A stretch of DNA of 64,000 nt from Trochalopteron elliotii (taxonomy: Eukaryota > Chordata > Aves > Passeriformes > Leiothrichidae), in NCBI GenBank assembly GCA_024734555.1, contig JANPWX010000097.1, forward strand, positions 1,627,391 through 1,691,390, read 5' to 3'. This document shows positions 36,836-48,980 of this stretch, piece after piece. Every line of letters begins with the position of its first letter. Position 1 is the first letter of the stretch. The notes beneath the pieces were generated by a model. It did not search any database, was not told where the DNA came from, and saw nothing but the letters and a program-made list of their open reading frames with translations. Made by a program: the position numbers and the translations under genes.

Positions 36836-39800
36836 ATCAATACATCAAATCAATTCTGACATTAAAGTGTTCTGACAAAGAGTATTAACCTTATGTCAAC
36901 TATAAAACATGTAGAGGATACTTTCCAAACTTACAATTACTGCAAAAGGTGAACAAAATATCTGGAGTTTCCTGGAGGAATTTGATTTGTTGGGGTTTTT
37001 ATGGTAGAAGATATTAAGAATTAAAATGCCTTCTTTAGAAATCTGTTGTGTTCATCAGCATTTTCTTTATCCCAGAGAAATTCTGTTCTAAATAGTCATA
37101 AATATATATAGCACATACTTTTTACTGAGTGACAAAACCTAAAAGAATCAGCTGGAATTTAAGTAATCTCCATAAGAAAAGTTTTAATTAAGCAAAAGCT
37201 ATAAACCTAAGCTATCAGAGTGATATTCTGCTTCCTTCTGGCATGTTGTGTCATGTATTTGACTTTAAAAGACAATTTAAAAGAATAATGGCCAACAGTT
37301 CATTATTTCAAGTTGTCATATATACAACATAGCAACTTAATGAGCTTCTGGTGTGTGGTTGCCTTCATTTAAAAACAAAACAAAACCATCAAACAAAAAA
37401 ACAAACCCTTGGTGAGAGATCATTTGCTAAGAGACTCCTTGAGATTTATCTGGGAATACATATAGATGGGATGAGCATCTCTGCTGTTATTCAAACTGAG
37501 AAAAATTTTTCGCCTCTAGTATTCAGGAAAATCATATCTGGCCTTCGGTTTCCTTCATGCTCAGAGCATGCATGTACTACATATTCTGAACTACCTCAAT
37601 TTCCTCTAAATCAAAGAAACACAGCATGAAAAATCTCAGGGTACACTGTAATTGCTTCTGTGACCAGAGGGGTGCAAAGGGATGCCTAAACATCCAAGAG
37701 AGCCTGTAACTCTGGGTGTGAGCAGCATATAGTTAACACGGGCCAAAAGTAACCACCAAACACAGTATTTTATACAACTGCCCAGAAGTAGGGTCACCTG
37801 CAAAGAAGGTAACACGTGCACTATGTCACCCTCCATGGCCCAAGTTCTTTGAACCAACAACTTTTAAATCCCTGCAGAGTGTCTTAGCCAACAGGCAGCG
37901 AGGAGCTCTGGCTGGAGGCAGCAGAGGAGGGAGAGAAGCTTCTGCAGCAGGTCACAGGTGTTACAGATACTGAGAAGTCATGAAGCCAGAAGCAGAATGA
38001 GCAACAGTATTCCAGCACAGGGACCACAGCACTCAGCTGGCAGCAGGAGTAACCCTGATCCAAGTTTGTTCTCATAAAACTTCTTCTGGTTCCCATACAG
38101 TGAAATTTTACTATACAACATACATGAATGATAACAATAAGAGAGTGTTTTGCTTTGGTTTAAGTACATCCCCTAGAACAACTCTCATGCATCCACATGT
38201 ACATTTTTTTACTGGGCTTTGCTTTTAACACGTAGAGAAGTGCTACAAAATTATTGTATCAGTTAAAGACTTATACTTTCCACTTCCCTAAGAGAAATGT
38301 AATGCCCATACTGGAAAGATGTTCCGCAGTTACAGTGATAAAGATTGCACATCCAGAGATAAAATATTACTACTTTGTTATCAGAACCTAGGGATCCCCT
38401 TCACCACCCACAAAAAGAAAAATCCATTGTAGAAGGGCACTACTTCAAAAAGTTCCTGTACAAAGATCTAGTGTGCAATCATTCCACACACATGCTAGAA
38501 CAACTATTTCCTTGATGGGGCTTTAATTAAATTGATAGAAATCTACCATAACTTACTCCTGCTACTAAGGGTACATAATTACACTTGCCAAATTAATACA
38601 GCATTTAAGAATTCTATAGATTTATCTGTTCATTCTACAAAAATGCATAAAGGTTATTTTATTTGCACTATTAAGCAAAATTATTAGCTGCAATATTACA
38701 GCTATGGTTATAATGTAATACATAAGCACAACACATATTTGCACGGTCATATGAAGGTGACCATAGGAATAGAAATATTGTAGTCAGTGTGATGGCTAAA
38801 TCATGGCAAGTGAATGAACAATTGGAAGAGTTCCCATTTCAGACATCTGTTTGAGATGAGGTAGTAGACACATATACAGCTCGCCTTGGGGAGCATCAGG
38901 AAGCAGATGAACAGCTGAATTCATTATACTAAAACATGGCTCTGACTCTTTCACTCAGAGGAGAAACCTCACCCAGAAGAGGGGCACGTCTGTTGGGTCA
39001 TGAAAAGTGAAATTCTTCTTTCCACCCAATTAGAACTGTGAAGGAATAGCACCAAAAGATACACACTACTCTTATGCCCAATATAGCACTGATTTTAGTT
39101 TGCTTTCATCTGTCTTGGTTTCTTTAAAGTAACATCATGAGGAAAAATGTACTAATTAATTAAAAGATAAAATTACAGATGCACCAGATGTACTCACAAG
39201 AAAACAAGGCAATGTCACGGTGCCTTGATGCTGGAAGTTGTTTTTTAGTTCAGAACAATGATACTGAAATTAAGAGCAATATAAAGGATTATTAGAAGCA
39301 GAATCTTCAAAACATCCTCAGATTTATTTGCAAAAAACAGATTGCCTCTGAAGACAAAAAAAAACAGCAATGCAGAGGTTTGTATATCACTCCTTAAACA
39401 ACACAAAACTTGCCATGAAAAATAACTAGTTCCTAAATTTTTGTCCTCCCGTATCTCCTGTAACTGAACTCTATCAAGCTGTAAATAACACTGAGTAAAT
39501 TTGTATTTTAGGCCCCACAGTCACTACCTTGTTATTTGAAAACAAAGCAAAGACCTATCCTTAAAAAAAAATACAGACTTTGTTATGTTTACATAAAAAA
39601 TTTCTTCTATTTAAATATCAACCCCCAGTACTAAAAAAATATTGATTAATTAAACCCACAGACATTCAAGAATATAAATTTTATGATCATTTAAAAGAAA
39701 AAAAGAAGTCAAATGATTCTTGTACTTTTTATTTTCCTCTAAGTTTGGAGGAGTCCAAATTACTGCCTCATTATATGTTATAAACTCACAGAGCTTTTAA

Positions 39801-41529
39801 ATCTTATAGTATTCCTGACACTTCAAGATTAACTCAGGTCAGTGTTTTAGTCTTAATTTACAGCTATAAACTCCTACAAAATAAATATTTCACCCTTGGT
39901 GTCTCTTACTGAAAACCTTGTATATTATTTACAACTCCTGTGAAAAGATCTAACAGTATTAATACTCGCGTGCACAAAGACTTTGTAGTACATACCCTGC
40001 ATAAACATCTTCAAATGCGATTTTTGTCAGCTCCTTTTAATCATCCGAAGCACTGTCTGTTTTCCACATTCCCAAACAAATAGTTTGTACAGCTGAAATG
40101 CTGGCTGCTTGTAAGCACCTATCTCCAGCCATTTAAAGATACGCTGCTGACAATAGAGAGAGGAAAAGTTTCTGTTGGCCATTTTCTTCTCCTTACCACG
40201 TTACTATACAAAGAGCAATCTATCCTGAGGGCTCAACACTGATGAAATTACCAGGATGGACAAAAAAAATCTCAATAACATATTGGTTACATGAAAATAA
40301 GTATCTCACATGAGAGGAATACAGTTGTAAATGGTTTGTGACAGGCCTTACATTTATGAGCCTAGCATTTTAAGACCCTCATCTAATTAATCTTATTTTC
40401 AGAAGTGCTAAGCTTTGCCATTAACTGTCATTGAACCCAGTGGGATTTAATTATAATGTTGCCATGTCCTGAATGTGCAGTCACCTTTTTCAGTTGTACT
40501 TACAAAAAAACCAGAGCAACTGAAATACTGAGACCCCAGTGATTTTTCAGATCAACTATAAACGCTGAGAACAGCAACAAGCTTTCACACTTCCCAGGTC
40601 ACCCTAAAAAGCAGACATAAAGCTAGCCAAATCAATGCAGTTTGAAATACTGCAATGGTTCTGTGGGTATTTCTAAAACTGGGTTGTATTAAATAGAGAC
40701 ATGGAACAAATATTAATTATTTCTAAATTCAAGAATTCATTTATAAATCCTATTAAATTGTATACTTGCAGAAGGTATACATTCTCAGTGAAAGATCCTT
40801 TTTGATGAGATACAGGAATATTAATAAAATAATTTACACTAGAGGGAAATGTCACTGTTTCTGGAAAACAGGGGTTGTTCTCACAGATGTCATAACCACT
40901 AGAAAGTATCCTGATGCTTTTCACAAACAAAGGTAGCACAGCAATAACACAAATTTAATTTGGAAGTTAAAAACATTCAAAAGGACAAGTCAAACATGCA
41001 GAGATTATACCCTCACAAAAAGCTGGCAGGTGCCTTAATAAGCATTTTAAATGAGGTATAGTCCTGTAGAAGCCACAGCAGCATTCATTTCTATGACAGT
41101 TACCCCATGTGCTTCAGTTCTTTTGTAAATCCTACCACTTAGTGGAAAGAAAGAATTTACATATTTGAGTAATTCAAACCAAGTTTAAATAAACTGTTAT
41201 AATAACATTGTGGCTTTCAAGTGATACAAGGAAGACTGTCAGTTTAAGTGAATATAAATCAAGGGTGTCCAAAACTTTTCTGTTTCATGTGGAGACAGCA
41301 CAAAACAACAGCTAGAGGCTTTAGGCAACAACTGCTCCATCACTGCTTCCTTCTAATCCACATGCTGCATTCCTTCAGTCCATGAAGTTTGAGCCTGCCG
41401 GCTTGTAGTTGTAACCTCATACCATCTTTTGAACTAAAACCTCCTAGCAGTCTTTTTCTTTCAAGATATTTTCTTCAATTCTTAGGAAGAAAGAACATGT
41501 TTTGCCAGGCACAGGGAAAAAAAAAAACA

Positions 41530-42803
41530 GCCAGGATAGAACTGCACATTCAGCACAGCTTCATGAGCAGAAAGTCTTCTTTATCAAAACTGATTTCCTT
41601 TCATGACAAGATAGACCACATAGGTGATCAGGGGAAGCCAGCTGATGTAATCTTTTTGATCTCAGTAAAGCTTTTGATATTGTCTCTCACAGGATCCTTC
41701 TGGACAAAATGTCCAGCACACAGCTGGATAAACACGTCATGGGATGGTTGAGCAACTGGCTCATGGGTCAGGCACAAAGGGTTACAGTGAGTGGGGTGAC
41801 ATCAGACTGGGGACCTGTCACTAGTGGGGATCCACAGGGCTCCATTCTCTGCCCTGTGCTTTTCAACATCTGCATAAATGACTTTGACACAGGACTGGAA
41901 GGGAAACAGAGCAAGATCACAGAGGATACAAAATTGGGAGGGGCTGTTGAGTCCCTTGAGGGCAGAGAGGCTCTGCAGAGAAACCTTGACAAATCAGAGA
42001 GCTGGGCAACCACCAACTGTATGAAGTTCAACAAGGGAAAGTGCCAAATTCTGTACCTGGGATGGTGCAACCCTGAGTGTATGGACAGGCTGGGGAATGA
42101 GATGTTGGGAAGCTGTGCCACAGAAAGGGACCTGGGGGTCCTGGTCCATGGCGAGTTGAACATGAGCCAGCAGTGCCCTGGCAGCCAAGGAGGGAAAACC
42201 CTGTCCTGGGGTGCATCAGGCACAGCATGGCCAGCTGGGGAAGGGAGGGGATTATCCTGCCCTGCTCTGAGCTGGGGCTGCCTCACCTCGAATGCTGGGG
42301 GCAGTGTTGGGTAACACAATGTAAGAAAGACACTGAACTGTAAAAGAGTGTCCAAAGGAGGACCACGAGGATGGTGCAGGGCCTTCAGGAGAAGCCATAT
42401 GAAGAGAGCGTGAAGTCACTTGGTCTGTTCAGCCTGGAGGAGACTGAGGGGAGACCTCACTGCAGTTACATCTTCCTCGTGAGGGGAAGAGGAAGGGCAG
42501 GCACTGATCCCTTCTCTCTGGTGACCAGTGACAGGACCTGTGGGAATGGCCTGAAGTTGTGTTAGGGAGGTTTAGGTTGGATACTGGGCAAAGGTTCTTC
42601 AGCCAGAGGGTGGCTGAGAACTGGATCAAGCTCTCCCTGAAGTGGTCCCAACACCAAACCAGACAGAGTTCAAGAAACATTTGGACAATACTCTGGGACT
42701 CCTGGTGTAACTTCTGGGAATGGTCCTGTGAAGGGTCAGGAACTGGACTTGATAATCCTTATGAGTCCCTTCCAATGCATTATATTCTGTGACTCTGTGA
42801 TTC
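41530..42803 (+). mobile_element. CR1 LINE, ORF2 (RT to C-terminus) plus 3' end, about 1.3 kb
   Basis: The translated start resembles the CR1 RT palm entry (QHSFMSRKSSLSKLISFHDK), followed by GKPADVIF, then in a shifted frame DLSKAFDIVSHRILLDKM (motif A), then WLSNWLMGQAQRVTVSGVTS and GDPQGSILCPVLFNICIND (motif B). The motif C position reads ITEDTKL instead of the usual FADDTKL, so the catalytic Asp pair is lost. The C-terminal part (MKFNKGKCQILYLG, ERDLGVLV) and the CR1 3' end follow, ending with ATTCTGTG-ACTCTGTG-ATTC at 42784-42803. A 201-codon open stretch at 41709-42314 is a remnant of this ORF. At least one frameshift near 41655 and the motif C change make it inactive. It is antisense to PDE10A. 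Confidence 0.95.
42784..42803 (+). repeat. CR1 3'-terminal octamer repeats
   Basis: Tandem ATTCTGTG/ACTCTGTG octamers mark the 3' terminus recognised by the CR1 reverse transcriptase; they fix the right-hand boundary of the element. Confidence 0.88.
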
Positions 42804-44344
42804 ACCTGCTGCAGCTTAGCCTAAGCTCTCCATGGAACACTGACCATCTGAAAACATCAATCCCTTTGCTAAATTGCTGAATATTATTTTGAACAGTTGC
42901 ATTATAAGCAGTGGTGGCCTATCGACCATTTTCACCAAAATCATATCCAAAACATACCTGTTCTCTCCAAAGCTTGTATTTTACATTTACAGCCATCATT
43001 TTGTATTAGAATAGAAACAATAATGCACCACAAATGTGCACTACAGTATCCCTTATGTCAGGCTTCCTCAATACACCTTTATTCATACCTAAATTATTTC
43101 CTGTCCACTCTTCTGTAACTCCCCATATGCCACATGAAACGCACAGATTTTTCCCAATGATTGAACACTGTGGCTATATTTTGCTGCTGCACTATTTAAG
43201 CTTTTATCACCTCTCTTCTCCCTCCACCCGCACACCCCTCCTCTGCCACCTCCAGCACAGACTTCCTACAGCCACTGTCACAATAATAGTTTGAAAATTA
43301 CATGTTGGTTTCCAGACTTGCCATAATCAAATTCTCTCATGTTCTGAAACTCAAATATCCACCTAATCTCTTTGCCCAATCACTTTGCTTCTTTTGTCTT
43401 GGCTCCTGGCTGTCTTCCTCTTGCATTTTTCTACAGCTGGGGACAGATACATTGACCTTTCAGTTGTCTTTGGTCTACATACAGATCAGGAATATCTTGT
43501 CCCTTCTGTAAACAATAGGCTTCTATCTGAGGTAACATGTAAGCAAATAGTGTGCAAATTCTTGCCCTCTCCTAGATTATAGGTGCCTTCTAGTGGATTT
43601 TGGAAGACACTTTATAAAGAGCAGAAAGTAAAAGCAAACAAAACTGCTTAATTACATGAATTTAACAGCATAGTGTTCTCATACCAAATTATGTTTTGGA
43701 AGAAATAAAAGAGCTGTGAAAGACAGCTTTAAACTATTGTTCTCTGTGAAAGAAAAAGCAGGATTTCTAAAATCTCATAAATCTTGCATTTTCCTAATTG
43801 CTACCAAGATTCAGGGGAAATACTAAAGGGCTTAAATGCAAGTCACTCACTAATTGTCCTTTTTTTTTTTAATTAGCACAAATAAAGAAAAGTGTAATTT
43901 TCACTATTACAAAGCTTCTGGGTCAAACCCTTAAATTTATACATTCAAATGTACATGATAGAGATTATTAAAAAATAAAATGACGCAATTGCACAGAAAC
44001 ACACAATATGAAAGAATCATTAAGTTTCTTTCTGTGATCTAAAACAAGATCAAGTACGTATTTTTAAGTGTATCCTTTCTTACATATCATTTGAAGGCTC
44101 TTCCTTAAAGTCTGTGATAGCAAAAATTCCAGCTTATATTGGTTAACTGTCAAAGTATTTCTTATTATTTAGTTAGTGTCTCCCTGAGGTTTTCTCTTGG
44201 GATACCATGACCTCCTACGGAAAACAACTGTCTGGCTTCACGTACCAAGTTCTCTCAAACTGATGCCTATGTTCTACGTTGCCCTCTTCAATCCATCTTC
44301 TCTACTTTAGATGGATCAAAATTTATCGGTTTCTCACTCAGTTT
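42804..44344. other. Intronic DNA without recognised features
   Basis: AT-rich with a CT-rich patch near 43200-43270. No motif or repeat family was recognised. Confidence 0.5.
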
Positions 44345-44860
44345 AAAATCTGTTGCTTTCCTCTGGATTCTATCCCATTGGTACCACAGATATGTCTTTC
44401 AACATATGTGTTGTTTTGGCTACAGCCTCAGTGGAGAAGAGAGGGAAATTGCTCTTCCACATTTCAACTGTAATATTTCTGTCATTAAGACTTGTGCCAT
44501 GCTTTGACTTAATCATTTTGTTACCCACTACTATCCCCATATCTGATTCTGCATTACTTTTATCTACTTACTTCTGATTTGACATTTGTTGTATTCAGGA
44601 TTACATGTGTTGTATTCAGCATTATTTATCATTCTTGGTTCATTACAGGTAACTACTCCAGTTTATCAAGATTTTTGATTCATATACTCTCTTTGCAGCT
44701 TCTCTCTTGCCTGGTGGCAAAAATCCACTGATTTTTGTACAGACAGTGTCATGTTTAAGACTATCTTCCATGAAAGATGTGAGATAAATGTAGCCCAAGA
44801 AGAGCCTTGTGGGTTCTGTTAAGTTCAAGAGAAAATTATTCTTTGAGTAACATGGATCAC
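44345..44860 (-). mobile_element. Very old CR1/L3-like LINE relic
   Basis: On the plus strand the blocks TTTCCTCTGGATTCTATCCC, GCCTCAGTGGAGAAGAGAGG, CACTACTATCCCCATATCTG, ACTCCAGTTTATCAAG, GAGCCTTGTGGG and TTCTTTGAGTAAC follow the antisense order of ancient CR1/L3-type RT sequence as I recall it. Identity is low and there is no usable frame, so this is probably far older than the other CR1 copies. Boundaries are approximate; it may extend a little on either side. Confidence 0.6.
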
Positions 44861-46977
44861 TTTGTAATCTCAGCATTATTTCAGTGAGAGCTACCTGTTT
44901 TATCTGTGCTAATGCACAGAACAGCATTAAAGTTGAGACAGAGTTCTATAGTTCACTACAGCAGCTCCCAAACCAAGAAGCAGAAAAGCCTGAAGTAGAA
45001 CAAGAGAAGGAAGGAGGAGATAAAAAATAAAGTACAAAAAATATTTGGTTTATCATTAGAAACCACATAAAAGTTGCAGTAATGATGGACATCTATTATT
45101 GGTATTCCTTCTGAATCACCAAGAGATGAGAACTTGGGAGAGGCACAGAGGAAACACACAAGGACATGGAGGGAAAATGCACATCCCGTTCCCAAGCAGT
45201 GTTGCCACACCACAAACTTATTGCCTCACAGAAAGTAGTTCTCTGCCCAGGACAGCAATACAGCACACAGAGGCACCGGTGTGAGCACATCTGCTAGGTC
45301 TAGGGTCTAGGAGAAACAACCAGCAGCAGGCAACCAAAACCCCACACTGAATGGGAGGGACAGGGCAACCCCAGAGAGCCAAAGCCTTGAACAAAGAATT
45401 CAAGAATTTCATCAAACACTGCTGCTTAGGCTGTAACTAACCTACAGAAATGTTCCTACTCACAACTTTTAATACAGTTGTATATGGTGTTCAGTCATAG
45501 CTTACCATCTTATAGTCATTAGAACAGCCTTAAGTGCTCATTTCAACTTCATTTACAACTTCCTTGTGGCTCAAATAGCTAGGCTTTTTGTAAGAAGTAT
45601 CCTGGGGGCTGTTTCACACAAGCTATAACTCATTTTACATCTCACCATTTCTGATTATTTTATGAAGTGGTACATTTTTTAAATTACTCTGCATTACATA
45701 ATCTTCATCCTCCTTCTCTCATATCGTGTTGTATGTCCTGTATACAGATTTTAAAACATCTATAATATCACAAACATATTGCTAGACTACTCTTCACACA
45801 AAAATCTGTCTTTTAAAATAAAAAACTGAGTTATTGTAAAAGGGATTTGATCAGTAAGATTCAGGATCTGTTTTAAAGTTAATTTTACTCAGAAGAAAAT
45901 TATTTCATGAATTTTAACTAATATAAGCAATACAAAAACCATTGCAGCAAAAGAAGCATACACAGCCTGTTGCATTCCTTAAAGACAGTGAGATCATGCT
46001 GCTGACTATAATGAAATTCACTTCAGCCTCCACATTGCTAAAGGACAAAAGTTATACAATTACATTAAAACACAATTATCTTTTCATGCCATTATTAAAA
46101 TGATGCTAACTGATAAAATGAGAATTTAAGCTATTTTGTATTTTATAAACATTAACATTTCATGAGTATGAACTATTTAGAGTCACATTACATAGGAAAT
46201 TAATACTACGTATGATAGCTTCCACTGAGGATTTGTGAAATGTTTTTGACTTCAAAATAATAATTGCAATTATTTCTAAAAATTATCTGGGGAAAATTAT
46301 TCTTTAATCCTTAGGGTGAAATATCATCCTGCTGAAGTCAGCTGATGAAATTTGGCCTTTATAAATTACAGTATCTATCTGTAGTTTCTCTTGCAAAGTA
46401 TAAGCAAAGATTTTCCAGACAAAAGCTTTTTATAAATGTAACAATTTTGAAACTATACAGGTATGTATGCAATATCTGGATCTCTTTTTATTGTATTTTT
46501 GTTGTAAATGGTTAACTGAACACTAGCCTTTTAAGTCATGTTTCATAATATATTCTCTTTAAAAGCATTCTAGAGTGAATATGGTCTCTAGGAACCAGCA
46601 GTAGAGAACTATGGGAATACCTCTCCTTTCTTTTCCATGAACATTCACAAAGTACTTTTTGTAGACTTTATCTTGAGAATTAAGTATACAATAATGAGAC
46701 TAAGAAGGGGAAGAGAGCCAAGGGAAGCCCTTCCATACAACCAGAAAACAAACCCCACTATCATATGGCAGAAAAGCATGGTGCCTTAATGAAATTCACT
46801 GCATCATTTATTTCTAGTAATAATTCCCTGAAATGTCAGAGTTGCACTTAATTTAAACCACACTCTGTTCATTCTGACTTCTTATGCAGTCAAAAAGTAG
46901 AAAATGGATGATGATTCAGGATGATTTAGGTATCTCTTAAAACAATTACATACTTGAGAAGCAACACAGTCTTTTAC
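44861..46977. other. Intronic DNA, includes an AT-rich palindrome
   Basis: The patch 45090-45420 is GC-richer and open on both strands but unrecognised. The stretch 46000-46330 is AT-rich with many TAATT cores and contains the 16-bp palindrome at 46259-46274. Confidence 0.5.
46259..46274. other. Perfect 16-bp AT-rich palindrome with two TAATTG cores
   Basis: AATAATTGCAATTATT is its own reverse complement. TAATTG is a common homeodomain core, here present once on each strand. A regulatory role is speculative. Confidence 0.45.
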
Positions 46978-47130
46978 AATCACAGAATGGTGTGGGTTAG
47001 AAGGGAGATTAAAGATCATCTCATTCCAACTCCCCTGCCATGGGCAGGGACACCTTCCACCAGACCAGTTTGCTCCAAGCCCCATCCAGCCTGGCCCTGA
47101 ATACTGGATGCTGTGCATCCAACCCAACTC
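46978..47130 (-). mobile_element. CR1 LINE 3' tail, short
   Basis: The plus strand reads ATCACAGAATGGTGTGGGTT, then GATTAAAGATCATCTC, CCCCTGCCATGGGCAGGGAC, ACCTTCCACCAGACCAG and CCCCATCCAGCCTGGCCCTG. This is the antisense CR1 3' end in the correct order. The element is sense on the minus strand and severely 5'-truncated; similarity fades after about 47125. Confidence 0.93.
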
Positions 47131-48740
47131 AGAGCCACTCAGGCACAAATCCTGCAATCTCTTCCTGACTGGAAATCCAGCTGTGTTTTGCAAGCAACGG
47201 CTACATAGCCAGCAGAATGTCAGTCCCAAGAGAAATTACACTTTCAGATACCCAAAACAGTACTTCGAGCAGCACTGAGCATTAGCATAATCCCATGCAA
47301 CTGTGAAAAGCTGTTTTGCAGTAGACCTCCATGTTTGGCATTTTAAATATTTACACACACACACACAAACTTTTGCCCCTATGATAAATGGATGAAATTC
47401 TGCAAATGGACCACAAGATATATGGCTTTATGCACAAAGTAGCCCAAAGTGAGTCCAAATATTTTAATAACACATGTAAGAAGACACCTATAATGCATAC
47501 ACTGATGTTCACTTTATCATCACTAAAAATGATGCATTAAACTTAGCATCACCTTTGTTTTTCACAACACACAGCCATATCTCCTTTGGTTCAGGTTGCA
47601 TTGAAAAGAGACCTCCAAAAGTGTTATGAGGGATTTCCTGAAACCAAGTAGCTTCCCAAAAAAGCTTTGGATAAGGATTTGAATTATTAGCCCAGGATAA
47701 GCATGTTAGTGCCATCCTGCCACTGCTTCATTACAGCAGCAACACTTCAAAGGTTAGCAGCCTCAGGGGGACTTCAACAACAGCAGCTGCTCCAGTGGCT
47801 ACTCAGGTCCTTGAGACCTGTGTTGAATTGGGTTATCTTGGCACATGTCTTTTGGATTTGGCTTTACAGCAGTATGAAATAAAAACGTGACTGTATATTC
47901 CTATAAATACACCTACAAGAACACTGAAGTGTAGAAAAATTGGACACGCATCTAGAAATTCCAAATAACAACACAAATTTTGAAACATCCAAATAGATAA
48001 ACATGCCGTTTGCAAGCAACAGGCTTGAATAAATAGACAAAAATAAGCACATGACAATGAAACACATTCAATTTCCTATCTTAAAAATATTACACACAAA
48101 GCTTGGAAGTCATGTAAGCTCATGTTATTTCTAAAGGTTTTAATATCCTGCAGTATTCGGCACAAAGCTATTTTGTTCAGAACAATTAACAGGGGAAAAC
48201 ACAATCCTTCTAAAGCAGGAGCATATCTTTCAAAATCTGAAGCACCAAACCTACAGTTTAATACAGAAAATCAAGCAATAAGAACTATATAGATGAACAA
48301 AACCAGTAAAACTTCAAGGACTTCAAAGATTACTGTTCCATGTTTATTATGGAAGCATTCTTACAACCAACTTGTTTTTTTTAATCATTAATGTAGTCTG
48401 AAATTTGTAATTTTTTACTCTTTCTCTGCTTCATGATCAGATGCTAGGTTCTTGAAAAGTAAGCTTTGTATAGCTTTAAACAGCACTGTAGTGTGGCCTT
48501 GGCTATCACACTTTACAAACACCGCACGCAGTATTGTGTGTGTGATGCTGCAAGTACAGTCAAATATACATCACGCATGATGAATTAAACACACTTTTTT
48601 GAGCGGACATCTATTCTTGCCAAACAATTCAGGAATAATATTAAATAGTTTAAACAGACAGAACTCTGGCCTGAATTCAAGAAAAGCAGCAAAATGTAAA
48701 AAAAAAAGTCTCAACAGAGCTGCCTTTTCCAGACAAAGGG
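47131..48740. other. Intronic DNA; contains a short AC microsatellite
   Basis: AC repeat of about 7 units at 47353-47367. The rest is AT-rich and unassigned. Confidence 0.55.
47353..47367. repeat. (AC)n microsatellite, short
   Basis: Pure AC dinucleotide run of about 7 copies. Confidence 0.9.
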
Positions 48741-48925
48741 CTTTTTTTTCCCCTCTTGGCACAGAGGTTTGGGACTGGAGCCAAGGTGCTACTTATCAGC
48801 TGTTTGACATCAGGGGAGGACTGCGTGCGTCACTGGACCCAGTAGGGACCCTCGGCTTATGGCACGGACCGTGTGGTTCTTATCTTATCAGTTTGCAGGG
48901 TCTGGCACTTCAACCTCTGCAGCGT
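48741..48925. promoter_or_regulatory. Candidate intronic regulatory segment (GATA/E-box, CpG-richer)
   Basis: The octamer CTTATCAG (GATA-type site) occurs at 48792-48799, where it overlaps the E-box CAGCTG at 48797-48802, and again at 48884-48891 beside a further TTATC at 48880-48884. Between them lie CTGCGTGCGTCAC (CRE/AP-1 half-site-like) and several CpGs, whereas the surrounding window is CpG-poor. GATA/E-box composites are a known enhancer arrangement. That this acts as an enhancer of PDE10A is inference only; no TATA box or exon-like reading frame supports calling it a promoter. Confidence 0.35.
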
Positions 48926-48927
48926 GA

Positions 48928-48980
48928 AAAGAGAAAAAAAAAAAAAAAAGGAAGGAAGAAAGGAAGGAAGGAAGGAAGGT
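48928..48980. repeat. A-run followed by (GGAA)n microsatellite
   Basis: A poly-A run (about 48934-48949) runs into GGAA repeats up to about 48979, with one interruption. GGAA arrays can bind ETS factors, but this one is short. Confidence 0.9.

Larger units (their letters stand above)
33263..41529. other. Upstream-intron DNA with simple tracts only
   Basis: About 8 kb with no recognised LINE or LTR. It contains a pyrimidine tract followed by a purine tract (33632-33814), an A-rich stretch (35370-35425), a short ACAAT repeat (36817-36835) and a GC-richer patch at 37660-38100 that I could not assign. Confidence 0.55.

Noticed and set aside
41709..42314. 201-codon open reading frame on the plus strand
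   Set aside because: It is the remnant RT and C-terminal part of a CR1 LINE with a lost catalytic motif and an upstream frameshift, so it is not a host gene.
41768..42355. 195-codon open frame on the minus strand
   Set aside because: Antisense shadow of the CR1 ORF2 remnant; no protein family signature.
44956..45415. Several short frames on both strands in a GC-richer patch
   Set aside because: No splice sites, domain or repeat signature; the openness looks compositional.
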